Below are positions 8,754-16,906 of a DNA stretch of 47,372 nt, piece by piece. Made by a program: the position numbers and the translations under genes. Position 1 is the stretch's first letter; each line of letters opens with the position of its first letter. The DNA comes from an uncultured Acidimicrobiales bacterium (GTDB lineage Bacteria; Actinomycetota; Acidimicrobiia; Acidimicrobiales; SHLQ01): positions 1-47,372 of the forward strand of contig CALLQB010000027.1 of the NCBI GenBank assembly GCA_938015295.1, written 5' to 3'. The notes beneath the pieces were generated by a model. That model made no database searches. It saw only the letters and a program-made list of their open reading frames with translations, and was not told where the DNA came from.

Positions 8754-9638
8754 ATGGCTGATTTTAGACGTATTCTTCTCAATGGCTACCCGGTCGACGT
8801 GCAGCGTGATGGCGATGAACTCGTTGCCGGCGATGGACGCCGAGTCGCCGCCGCCGATGCGACCCACTTGCCGCCAAGCGAGCCCAGCAAGATCATTTGT
8901 GTGCACCTGAATTACTCGAGTCGGGTGGACGAGTTCATGACCAAGCTGCCAGCGGCGCCGACCTATTTTCAGAAGCCGGTCAGCGCTCTCAATAGCCACG
9001 GCGCCGACGTCGTGCGACCCGAAGGCTGTAAATGGCTGAACTACGAAGGCGAGATTGCGATCATCATCGGCCGTACCTGCCGCAACATTTCTCCTGACGT
9101 CGCTGGCGACTACATCGCGGGTTACTCGGCCAGCAACGACTATGGCCTGCACGACTTTCGCGACACCGACGCCGGATCGATGCTGCGAGTGAAGGGCAGC
9201 GACACACTTTGTCCCGTTGGGCCCGGCCTGGTAACCGACTGGGATTTTCACGGCAAACAGATTCAAACGATCGTCAACGGCGACGTTGTGCAGGACGCCA
9301 GCACCGACGAAATGAAGTGGGACATGCACTACCTCGTCGCCGACATTGCCCGCAACATCACGCTGCAGCCCGGTGACATCTTGTTGTCGGGAACCCCGGC
9401 CAACTCGCGTACGGTGTACCCGGGCGACGTGGTAACTGTGCAGGTTGAAGGTCTTGGAGCGATGACCAACACCATTGTCACCGGCCCGACGCCGATCCGC
9501 TCCGACGTTGGTGCACAGCCAAGCGACAGCGAAGAAGTGCAGAGTACTGCACAAGGCGGCGACTGGGAGTTCCGTGGTATCCGTGCGCCGATGGGGCCCG
9601 GCGCCAAACACTACGAGTCGACGGTCGACCAAGACTGA
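8754..9638 (+). CDS. Fumarylacetoacetate hydrolase family protein
   Basis: A 294-residue FAH-fold protein with the metal-binding core: YFQKPVSALNSHG, then NYEGEIAIIIGR (Glu ligands), GYSASNDYGLHDFR and the late GDILLSGTPA. Enzymes of this family cleave or decarboxylate ring-opened aromatic acids, for example HpaG in homoprotocatechuate breakdown. The first 45 residues match the small N-terminal domain of the family. A GGGAGA lies about 10 nt before the ATG. It follows the transporter and is directly followed by an aldehyde dehydrogenase, an HpaG/HpaE-like pairing that suggests a ring-cleavage or related dicarboxylate pathway. The last 30 or so residues are not part of the conserved core. Confidence 0.88.
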   Translation: MADFRRILLNGYPVDVQRDGDELVAGDGRRVAAADATHLPPSEPSKIICVHLNYSSRVDEFMTKLPAAPTYFQKPVSALNSHGADVVRPEGCKWLNYEGEIAIIIGRTCRNISPDVAGDYIAGYSASNDYGLHDFRDTDAGSMLRVKGSDTLCPVGPGLVTDWDFHGKQIQTIVNGDVVQDASTDEMKWDMHYLVADIARNITLQPGDILLSGTPANSRTVYPGDVVTVQVEGLGAMTNTIVTGPTPIRSDVGAQPSDSEEVQSTAQGGDWEFRGIRAPMGPGAKHYESTVDQD

Positions 9639-9639
9639 G

Positions 9640-11103
9640 ATGATGGCTTCAACAACAGTCACGATCGAAGGAGTTGAGGTGCCAACCGGCCACCTCATTG
9701 GTGGTGCCTGGGTTTCCTCGCCCACAACCTTCGCCACCTATTCGCCCACCGACTGGGATTGGAAGCTGGCCGATATCTCCCGCGGCGATGCGACGACCGC
9801 TGATGCTGCGGTGCGGGCGTCGTTGGAAGGCTTCGCCACATGGTCGACGTACTCGCCGGTAGAACGAGCGGCGGTTCTTCGTCGTTTGGCCGACCTCATC
9901 GATCATCGCAACGACGACATTGCGATGGTCGAGACCGTCGACATGGGCTTTCGTCACGAGTCGATGCGCGAACGGTTAGTCGCTCGCGGCGCGTTGAACT
10001 TCCGCACGTACGCCGACATCATCGAGTCGCACGAAGACGAGACGTGGGATGTGAAGAACACACGGCACGCGGTGCTTCGCATGCCGGCGGGCCCAGCGGT
10101 GGTCATCACGCCGTGGAATGCGCCGTTCATGCTGGCCACCTGGAAACTTGCACCCGCGCTGGCGGCCGGCAATTCGGTGTTGTTCAAACCCGCCGAATGG
10201 TCGCCTCTGTCGGCTGCACTTCTTGCCGAACTTACCGTCGAGGCCGGTTTTCCGCCTGGAGTGTTCAATATGGTGCAGGGCATTGGTGAAGAGGTAGGCG
10301 CATCCCTGGTGGCCGATGAGCGTGTCCGGCGCATCAGCTTTACCGGTTCGCCCGAGACCGCACGGCATATTGGTAAGGCGGCTGCCGAGAACCTTGTACC
10401 GTTCACGGCGGAACTTGGTGGCAAGGGGCCGCTGATGGTGTTCGCCGACGCCGACCTCGACCTTGCAGCTCGAAAGGCCGCCGAACAATACGAAGATTCG
10501 GGCCAGGTCTGTCTGGCTGGCACTCGACTGCTGATCGATGCATCGGTTGTCGACGAATTCCGGGAGGCCTTTCAACGCCTTACCGAAGCCCATGTACTCG
10601 GAGATCCGCGAAATGATGCAACGTCGGTGGCTCCGGTTGTTCACCCTGACCATCTCGCCAGCATCGGCGGTTTTGTAGACCGGGCGAAAAGTGAAGGCGA
10701 CAACGTGGTTTGGGGCGGCAAACGACGGGAGGACTCGTTGCATTACGAGTTGACGCTTATCGAGCCGGCATCCAACAACAGTTCGATCGTGCAAAACGAA
10801 GTGTTTGGGCCAGTGCTGACGATCCAGACCTTTGCCGATGAGGACGAGGCTGTCGCGTTAGCCAACTCGACCCGCTACGGATTGACGGCGCTGATCTTCA
10901 CCGGTTCGCGCGAGCGGGCCGAGAGGGTCGGCCGAGCGGTGCGAGCGGGCATTGTTTGGGTGAACACGTTCCTCGTGCGCGATCTGCAGGCGCCGTTCGG
11001 CGGTGCAGGCATTTCCGGCATCGGCCGCGAAGGCGGCCGCTATGCCCTCGAGTTTCACAGCGATCTGAAGACCCTCATCATCGCGGACGACACCACGATC
11101 TGA
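9640..11103 (+). CDS. Aldehyde dehydrogenase, HpaE-like
   Basis: A 487-residue ALDH counted from the ATG at 9640: PWNAPF (159-164), KPAEWSP, FTGSPETAR, the general base in AELGGK (E258), the catalytic cysteine in DSGQVCLAG (C291) and EVFGPVLT. It is only distantly similar to the ALDH at 2315, so the two probably act on different aldehydes. The start is uncertain. ATG 9640 lies 1 nt after the previous stop, but an in-frame GTG at 9679 has a good GGAG at 9669-9672 and gives a 474-residue product beginning with the conserved GHLIGGAWV region. Pairing with the FAH-family gene suggests oxidation of a semialdehyde such as 5-carboxymethyl-2-hydroxymuconate semialdehyde. Confidence 0.92.
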   Translation: MMASTTVTIEGVEVPTGHLIGGAWVSSPTTFATYSPTDWDWKLADISRGDATTADAAVRASLEGFATWSTYSPVERAAVLRRLADLIDHRNDDIAMVETVDMGFRHESMRERLVARGALNFRTYADIIESHEDETWDVKNTRHAVLRMPAGPAVVITPWNAPFMLATWKLAPALAAGNSVLFKPAEWSPLSAALLAELTVEAGFPPGVFNMVQGIGEEVGASLVADERVRRISFTGSPETARHIGKAAAENLVPFTAELGGKGPLMVFADADLDLAARKAAEQYEDSGQVCLAGTRLLIDASVVDEFREAFQRLTEAHVLGDPRNDATSVAPVVHPDHLASIGGFVDRAKSEGDNVVWGGKRREDSLHYELTLIEPASNNSSIVQNEVFGPVLTIQTFADEDEAVALANSTRYGLTALIFTGSRERAERVGRAVRAGIVWVNTFLVRDLQAPFGGAGISGIGREGGRYALEFHSDLKTLIIADDTTI

Positions 11104-11112
11104 CGGTAGTTG

Positions 11113-12243
11113 TCAGGCAGCTGCACGCTGTTGCGCTGCCGCGTCGTGGGCGGCGAAGATGACTCTGATCGCCCGGAGGTCGTTCTCGCCAAGCATGCGG
11201 TTCATTGCATAGGAGACGGTCATGTTGTTCTCGACATCGACCACACACATCGATCCGCCCCAGCCGGCCCACCAACAGGTGCGGTCGTTGACGCCCAGCG
11301 GCGACTCTGCGCTGTTGAGGCCGTAGCCGATGCCGAGGCGGAGCTTGCGGCCAAGCACCCGGTCGACGCTATTGGATTGTTCCTCGAAGATCCGGTCGAT
11401 GGTGGATGGCGACAGCAGCTGATGGCTGTTCGCCACTCCGTTATTGGCGAGAGGAATCATCGCCTTCGCTATCGAACGAGCGTTGCCGTGTCCATTGGAG
11501 GCGGGCATCTCGTGACGACGCCATGCTGTGGTGTTGACCAGTGAAGCACTGCGCTGGCTGTGCATACGCTTCGCAATTTCGGGATCGGGCGAAAGCGTCG
11601 GAATCGCATCGATTGTGGCGACATCAGCAACTCGCGCGAAGTGTTCGTCGGCGAGGCCGACGTGAAAGTCGAGATCGAGCGGTTCGGCGACTTCTTTCCG
11701 AAAGAAATTGCCCATCGTGCGGCCGTCTACGCGTCTGATGAGTTCGCCAAGCAGCCACCCTTGCGTTTCGGCGTGGTAACCCGAACCATCGCCCGGGGTC
11801 CACCGCGACGCTTGTCCGGCCAGGCGCCGGCAACATTCGTCCCAGTCGAACACCGTCAGGTCGTCGACCGGGTCATCGAATGCCGGAAGGCCGGCGCTGT
11901 GCGCCAGCACATGACGTACCAGCACGCCGTCTTTCGCTCCGGCTGCGAACTCGGGCCAGTACGTCGCCATTGGAGAGTCGATGTCGAGGGCGCCGCGATC
12001 GTGGAGCATCAAGACACACATCGCCGTCATCATCTTGGTAGTCGACCACACGTTGACGAGGGTGTCCTGCTCCCACGGGAACCGGCGTGCAAGGTCGCGA
12101 TGGCCGGCCCACAGATCGACGATCACCTCGCCATCGAGGGTGACAGCGCACGACGAACCCACGTCGCCGTGGTTGTAGTTCTCGGCCATTGCTTCGCGGA
12201 CGGACGCAAACGCAGGATCACAGGTGCCGTGTATTTCGGTCAT
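11113..12243 (-). CDS. Serine hydrolase, beta-lactamase/esterase EstB-like (class C fold)
   Basis: A 376-residue protein of the beta-lactamase-related serine hydrolase family. It has the catalytic S-x-x-K (STTK, S67 and K70) and a tyrosine in GSGYHAET (Y156) at the place of the YxN motif, and ends with the GWGGS segment that takes the place of the KTG box. No signal peptide is evident, so it is probably cytoplasmic and an esterase or amidase-type hydrolase, not a resistance enzyme. It runs opposite to its neighbours and its stop lies 9 nt from the end of the upstream aldehyde dehydrogenase. It is divergent from the acyl-CoA synthetase across an 89-nt gap. Confidence 0.88.
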   Translation of the reverse strand: MTEIHGTCDPAFASVREAMAENYNHGDVGSSCAVTLDGEVIVDLWAGHRDLARRFPWEQDTLVNVWSTTKMMTAMCVLMLHDRGALDIDSPMATYWPEFAAGAKDGVLVRHVLAHSAGLPAFDDPVDDLTVFDWDECCRRLAGQASRWTPGDGSGYHAETQGWLLGELIRRVDGRTMGNFFRKEVAEPLDLDFHVGLADEHFARVADVATIDAIPTLSPDPEIAKRMHSQRSASLVNTTAWRRHEMPASNGHGNARSIAKAMIPLANNGVANSHQLLSPSTIDRIFEEQSNSVDRVLGRKLRLGIGYGLNSAESPLGVNDRTCWWAGWGGSMCVVDVENNMTVSYAMNRMLGENDLRAIRVIFAAHDAAAQQRAAA

Positions 12244-12332
12244 CGACCCAAACTAGGGCGAGACAAGAGGCTCCGCTAGGTTCGTCGGGAACGCTTCGTG
12301 GGGAAACGTTACGCAGAATGGAGGGGACTGCC

Positions 12333-13928
12333 ATGACCGACCTATCGATCGACCAACGCGTTCGAAAGGCAGCGTCGGATCGACCGCATCATCTTGCGCT
12401 TGCCGATGCCCCCAATCGAAACTCGTTCTTTGCGGGCGAACCGCAGCGGCTGAGCTGGGCTGAGGTCGACAATGCGGTCGAACATCTTGCAGCGTCTCTT
12501 CGTTCGATCGGAGCCGGGCCCGGCGTGCCGGTCGCAATCCAACTACCAAATGTCGTCGAGCTTGTGCTCACCATTCTGGCGTGCGGTCGGGTTGGCGCGG
12601 TGTCGGTGCCGTTTCCGGTGCAGCATAGGGCCCACGAGCTTCGCTACGGCCTAGGTGTGTCGCGGGCGCAGGTGATGGTTACCGATACGTGGCCTGGACG
12701 CGAAGATCAACTCGAGGTGGTGGGCAGCGTCATCAAAGCGTTGGACGGCGACGTTTCGCTTGCGTGCTTCGGTGGTTCGGCAGCGGCCCATCAGCTCGCA
12801 ATCAACACCGAGGCGCCCGACACCGTTGGCGCTCCGCTTGTGTCTGATCTCGAGGCCCCACTCACTGTCTGTTGGACGTCGGGCACGACGGGCACACCCA
12901 AAGGCGTCCCGCGTTCGACGTCGAGATGGCTCGCTTCGGGAAACTTTCAGGTCGACGAGCTGTCGATGTCGGCCGATGAACGAATCCTGTGCCCCTTCCC
13001 GGTTGTCAACATGGCGGGTATCGGCGGCATGGTTGTGCCGTGGGCGATTGTCGGGGCGACGCTGCATCTGCATCAGCCTCTCGACCTTCCGGTGTACTTG
13101 CAGCAGCTTGAGGCGGAGAAGATCACCTATACAGTTGCGCCGCCTCCGCTCCTGAATATGTTGCTGGCAAACGAGGCGATGCTCAACGGGGTCGATTTGT
13201 CGGCGCTGCGAATGATCTCGTCTGGCTCGGCGCCTCTTGACCCTTGGATGGTCGAGGGCTGGGACAAACGAGGCATCGAGATCGTGAACGTGTTTGGGTC
13301 GAACGAAGGTGCGGCGTTGCTGTCGACCCGCAGCGCAGTGCCCGACCCAACCGAGCGCGCCAGATACTTCCCTGAACCAGAACGTGAAGGAGTTCGTATC
13401 CGCCTTGTCGATCTGGAGTCCGGCGAAGACGTTGCCGATGCGGGTGTCATCGGCGAACTTCGGTTCGCGGGATCGACGGTCTTTACCGGCTATCTCGAAT
13501 CCGATGGTGCAGAGTTTGACGAGAAGGGGTACTACCGCACCGGCGACCTTTTCGAATGGGTCGACGGCGCAACCGCTCCCCGGTTGCTGCGGTTCGTCGA
13601 CCGGGCCAAGGACATCATCATCCGCGGAGGCATGAATATTTCGGCGGCCGAGATCGAGGGCTTGATCTCAAGCCACAGCGGTGTCAGCGAGTGTGCGGTC
13701 GTTGCTTTTCCCGACGCCACACTGGGGGAGAAGGTTGGCGTGTTCGTGGTTGCCGCCGGAGCAGACGATGCTCCAACCCTCGGCGAGGTCGTCGCCTACC
13801 TGCGCGACGCCGGCATTGCCAGCTACAAATTGCCGGAGCGGCTGGAGCTCATCGCCACGTTGCCCCGCAACCCGGTTGGCAAGGTCACCAAGTCCGAGCT
13901 GCGGGAACGGTGGGCTAGTTCGAGCTAG
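12333..13928 (+). CDS. Acyl-CoA synthetase / AMP-dependent ligase
   Basis: A 531-residue ANL-superfamily enzyme that activates a carboxylic acid to acyl-AMP and then acyl-CoA. It shows the P-loop TSGTTGTPKG, NVFGSNEG (A5 region), YYRTGDL (A7), RAKDIIIRGGMNIS (A8 hinge) and the catalytic lysine in NPVGKVTK (A10). ATG 12333 is preferred over ATG 12318 because GGAGGGG lies 7 nt before it. The final TAG overlaps, by 4 nt, the stop of the convergent small secreted protein. The substrate is not evident: A5 carries NVFGSNEG instead of YGxTE, so it is not a typical long-chain FadD. Confidence 0.92.
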   Translation: MTDLSIDQRVRKAASDRPHHLALADAPNRNSFFAGEPQRLSWAEVDNAVEHLAASLRSIGAGPGVPVAIQLPNVVELVLTILACGRVGAVSVPFPVQHRAHELRYGLGVSRAQVMVTDTWPGREDQLEVVGSVIKALDGDVSLACFGGSAAAHQLAINTEAPDTVGAPLVSDLEAPLTVCWTSGTTGTPKGVPRSTSRWLASGNFQVDELSMSADERILCPFPVVNMAGIGGMVVPWAIVGATLHLHQPLDLPVYLQQLEAEKITYTVAPPPLLNMLLANEAMLNGVDLSALRMISSGSAPLDPWMVEGWDKRGIEIVNVFGSNEGAALLSTRSAVPDPTERARYFPEPEREGVRIRLVDLESGEDVADAGVIGELRFAGSTVFTGYLESDGAEFDEKGYYRTGDLFEWVDGATAPRLLRFVDRAKDIIIRGGMNISAAEIEGLISSHSGVSECAVVAFPDATLGEKVGVFVVAAGADDAPTLGEVVAYLRDAGIASYKLPERLELIATLPRNPVGKVTKSELRERWASSS

Positions 13929-14197
13929 TCGCGACCGGCTGCTTTGGTGTTGCCAGAGCGGCCTGGATCGCGATCTTGGCCGGCGAAGTTTGCTTCGGCC
14001 GTGCCGCCCGCATCCCAACACGGGTTGGTGTTGACCGTGCCAGTTGCGGCGAGTCTTCGTGCTTGCGCTGGGTTGAAGATGGCATTGCTGTTGGCTCTGC
14101 AGTTCTTAGAGGGCTGCGCCGCAGCGGCTGTACCAACCGAGGTCACACCCGTAACCATGCTCGCTACAAACAATGCACTAACAATTTTCTTCCGCAT
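13925..14197 (-). CDS. Small secreted protein of unknown function
   Basis: A 90-residue predicted secreted protein. The ATG at 14197 has an AAAGGA 5-6 nt upstream and opens a classical signal peptide (MRKK, a hydrophobic core and an Ala-rich cleavage region ending AAAAQ). The mature part is about 60 residues with only two cysteines (NCRAN and PCWD), which could form one disulphide, plus an Asn/Ala-rich segment. An in-frame start further upstream would lack a signal. It is convergent with the acyl-CoA synthetase and shares a CTAG of 4 nt across the two stop codons. I do not recognise the family. Confidence 0.6.
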   Translation of the reverse strand: MRKKIVSALFVASMVTGVTSVGTAAAAQPSKNCRANSNAIFNPAQARRLAATGTVNTNPCWDAGGTAEANFAGQDRDPGRSGNTKAAGRD

Positions 14198-14445
14198 TTT
14201 TTGTCCTTTGAAGTCGGAAACGTCGGACGTGTGTGCTGAACCGTCCATCTGGGCATCAGCTCGTCCAAAGTGAAACTAACCCGAACCCACCGTGATGATG
14301 CAAGTTTCGAGTCAGCCTGCCCGGTCGAGAAAGCGTGTGCCGGGTCTGCCTAGCGCCCTCACCGCGGTCGAATCGGCACCCAAATTGGGATCTCTGCCAT
14401 GTCGCGCCGCGCACCCGTTGGTATGGGAGAACTAGTGTTTGTTTA

Positions 14446-16158
14446 GTGTTGAATGCAGCAGAGGCAGCCAAAATCGGCTCTCAGCTTCGTCAACTTGTCG
14501 GTCGGCGGATCGTCGAGCCTTCGTGGTCGACGGACTTTCCTGAACTTGCACAGTTGGTGAGCGGGGCATCCCAGCTTGGCGATCCAACAGTTGTCGACCT
14601 GATCGACGCTATCGACCTGGTAATTGATGACTTGCGCGACCCAGCAGGAGAAGGCGCAGCTCGACAACTCTTTCTCACGGATTGGCCGGGCGCAGCGCTA
14701 AAGACACGAGCGACGGCAGCGGCCGCCGAGTACGGCATCAGCTACGACGCGTTTCGTAGGAAGCGTGTGGCCGGTGGCACGAGTCGTCTCGATGACCTGG
14801 TGAACCGACTCGCGCTCTTGCTGGTCGAAGCCTCCAGCAGCGGCACGGAAGAGACCACGCCGATGCTACCTATGACCCAGCCCGAAGTGCTCGGTGCAAC
14901 GACATCGACTCTGCCCTCCAAAAATGTCCTGCTGGCGGCGGTCGCGCTCCTTGTCTCGTTGGCGGGCATAGGGGCACTGGTGGCGGCTGCGAACGAAAAC
15001 CGAGACGACACGTCGTCACGTGCGGCAGCCTCGACACAACCGGTGTCGCCAGGCTCGACGGAGTCGGCCGCGGAGGTCACGGTGACGGGCGATGGAGTAG
15101 CAGCGACCGCAGTGCCAACGAACGACACCATCGAGGCCACCGCACCGGAGGCCACGGCATGTTCGCTCGCTCCTGGCGAAGGTGCGCCGGCGATGCAGGA
15201 GCTGATCGACGACACCGAAGCCGAGGCAATCATTGCAGGCCTCGGCTGCCCATCGGAGCTGGCCGAACTCCGCGGCTCTCTCCACTTTCAACGATTCCAT
15301 CGGGGCATCAATGCCACCGGCGGAATAATCGGCCTGCCCGACGGCGAGATACTGACGCTCAACATCGGCCAGTATCAGTCCTACATTCGGATCGGCGGTG
15401 GAGATGGCGGCCGAAGTTCTACGCTCGGCGGCATGCCCACTGGCGTCGTCAGCCAGGTTGGTGCCGATGAGTGGCGATACCAACTCGATAGCAAGGTTCT
15501 CCTCGTTGCCGAGCAGCAAGACAGCACCTATTACTGGCTACCGGAGATCGTCGCGACGAAGTGGCTCGAAACCGGGGGACGAGAAGGGGTATATGGCGCT
15601 CCAGCAGGTAGTCCCCGCGTAACCGGTGAAGGAATCCGTCAGGACTTCGAAAATGGCTATCTCGTTCTCGTGAGCGAAGGCGAGCTCGAGTGGCGACCGC
15701 TTCTCGATGACGGCAGCGAAAAAGCGCCAGAAATGGGTATCTCCGGGGGCATCATCAGCGCTGCGGACGGCACGGGCTGGTTCGTCGATGAACGTGAGCA
15801 GCGCTGGTGGATCCCCGATCTACGAACCTATGAGTGTGTCGGGGGAGGCGCCAATCAACGGAAGAGCGATCTGCCGGGTCACGAAATTCACGCGATGCCG
15901 TTCGGCGGGGTGGTTCAGTGCCCTGCCGTCGTGCAGGGGCTATATCCGGCTGAAGGTGGCTTGCTGCTCGACGAATTCTGCAAGGACACGATATCGGCGT
16001 TGGCTACCGCGAGGTTCGACGATGTCGCAAATCAATGGTGGTGCCAGGCGACAGCGTCGGTTCCGGTCAACCTCGGTGACGCGTGTCGTTGGCAGTACGG
16101 GCCTGCCGCCGTGGCGGTGGAGAATGGCGACGGTGGCTGGCGTTGCGAAGGCCAGTGA
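14446..16158 (+). CDS. Membrane-anchored protein with N-terminal helical domain and LGFP-like extracellular segment
   Basis: About 570 residues, function unknown. The first 125 or so residues form a cytoplasmic helical domain (LTDWPGAALKTRATAAAAEYG, then SYDAFRRKR, then a LVNRLALLL helix) that resembles the AAxLLGVSyxTFRR-type domain found at the N-terminus of various actinobacterial signalling proteins. A single membrane helix (LLAAVALLVSLAGIGALVAA) follows, then a Thr/Ser/Ala-rich linker and an extracellular region. One stretch there (TKWLETGG..GVYGAPAG..GIRQDFENG) matches the LGFP repeat of cell-wall-binding proteins. Several cysteines follow. The start is uncertain: GTG 14446 and TTG 14449 are candidates, and a GGGAGA lies about 15 nt before. 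Confidence 0.6.
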   Translation: MLNAAEAAKIGSQLRQLVGRRIVEPSWSTDFPELAQLVSGASQLGDPTVVDLIDAIDLVIDDLRDPAGEGAARQLFLTDWPGAALKTRATAAAAEYGISYDAFRRKRVAGGTSRLDDLVNRLALLLVEASSSGTEETTPMLPMTQPEVLGATTSTLPSKNVLLAAVALLVSLAGIGALVAAANENRDDTSSRAAASTQPVSPGSTESAAEVTVTGDGVAATAVPTNDTIEATAPEATACSLAPGEGAPAMQELIDDTEAEAIIAGLGCPSELAELRGSLHFQRFHRGINATGGIIGLPDGEILTLNIGQYQSYIRIGGGDGGRSSTLGGMPTGVVSQVGADEWRYQLDSKVLLVAEQQDSTYYWLPEIVATKWLETGGREGVYGAPAGSPRVTGEGIRQDFENGYLVLVSEGELEWRPLLDDGSEKAPEMGISGGIISAADGTGWFVDEREQRWWIPDLRTYECVGGGANQRKSDLPGHEIHAMPFGGVVQCPAVVQGLYPAEGGLLLDEFCKDTISALATARFDDVANQWWCQATASVPVNLGDACRWQYGPAAVAVENGDGGWRCEGQ

Positions 16159-16179
16159 TTGCCCGTCAAACGCAGCGAC

Positions 16180-16216
16180 TCCCACATATTTCCCACCCTT
16201 TCCCACCGCTTCCCAC
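16180..16216. repeat. Four phased TCCCAC repeats, resembling an MraZ box
   Basis: TCCCAC occurs at 16180-16185, 16191-16196, 16201-16206 and 16211-16216, with start-to-start spacings of 11, 10 and 10 nt. On the minus strand this reads GTGGG(A) repeated once per helical turn, the layout recognised by MraZ. A second pyrimidine tract with CCCC-ACCTTCT units lies at about 16355-16397. No mraZ or dcw promoter is next to it. The remainder of this 305-nt gap holds no gene that I can support. Confidence 0.4.
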
Positions 16217-16419
16217 AGATCGTGATCAGCGGTCGTTGCTGTTGGACCGCCCACCCGCCATCATGACAGCTGCTCGTCCCAACGGTCGGCGAACGCGTAC
16301 TAGCAGCGCCGCCGGCACCGTTAAAAACCTGGGGGGAGGCTGTCGGCGGACGGCTTCTCCCCACCTTCTCCCCATCTTCTTCCCGCCTTCTCCTACCTTC
16401 AGACGCACGAGATAGACAG

Positions 16420-16460
16420 AAAAGTAAGAACGCAGGGTCTGACCCCGCGTTCTTACTTTT
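16420..16460. terminator. Long bidirectional hairpin terminator
   Basis: Two perfect 14-nt arms (AAAAGTAAGAACGC at 16420-16433 and its complement at 16447-16460) enclose GGGT/ACCC with one A-C mismatch and a 3-nt loop, so 18 base pairs in 41 nt. The right arm runs into TTTTT on the plus strand. It lies between convergent genes and ends 3 nt from the rpiB stop, so it can serve both. The inner GGGTCTGACCCC is a common motif of dispersed palindromes, so a repeat-element origin is possible. Confidence 0.8.
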
Positions 16461-16463
16461 TGG

Positions 16464-16904
16464 TTATTCGTCTTCGATGGCCATGACCTGGTCGACTCGG
16501 CGTTGATGACGCCCGCCTTCAAAAGCGGTCGACAGAAACAAGGTGACGATCTCCTCGGCGAGGCCGACGCCTACCACGCGTGCACCGATCGACAGCACGT
16601 TGGCATCATTGTGTTCGCGCGCCATGCGAGCGGTGTAGAGGCAGTTACAAAGCGCTGCTCGTGCGCCCTTTACCTTGTTGGCCGCCAACTGTTCACCCTG
16701 CCCTGAGCCCCCCATGACGATGCCGAAATCGGCTTCGCCTGATACGGCTAGGCGCGCTGCGCCGGCACAAAACTCGGGGTAGTCGACCGAGTCCGTCGAA
16801 TCGGTCCCGACATCGATAATCTCATGGCCCGCTGCTTTAAGAAAAGTAACGAGGTGTGACTTGAGTTCATAACCTGCATGGTCTGATCCGAGTGAAATTT
16901 TCAC
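16464..16904 (-). CDS. rpiB: Ribose-5-phosphate isomerase B
   Basis: A 146-residue RpiB, which interconverts ribose 5-phosphate and ribulose 5-phosphate in the pentose phosphate pathway. Visible are SDHAGYELK near the N-terminus (phosphate and ring-opening residues), GGSGQGEQLAANK, and ARMAREHNDANVL. The cysteine base of the E. coli enzyme is absent; the Mycobacterium-type GGSGxGEQ with Glu at residue 71 is present, so it should use Glu as the base. It starts with GTG 2 nt after the stop of the peroxiredoxin gene and is the last gene of that operon, ending at a strong terminator hairpin. Confidence 0.96.
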   Translation of the reverse strand: MKISLGSDHAGYELKSHLVTFLKAAGHEIIDVGTDSTDSVDYPEFCAGAARLAVSGEADFGIVMGGSGQGEQLAANKVKGARAALCNCLYTARMAREHNDANVLSIGARVVGVGLAEEIVTLFLSTAFEGGRHQRRVDQVMAIEDE

Positions 16905-16906
16905 GG

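Noticed and set aside
8505..9737. A 410-codon minus-strand frame across the end of the transporter fusion and the FAH gene
   Set aside because: It crosses two well-supported genes on the other strand and has no recognisable family signal.
11113..12243. Antibiotic-resistance beta-lactamase
   Set aside because: It has the class C-like fold signature but no signal peptide and no KTG box; an esterase-type hydrolase fits better.
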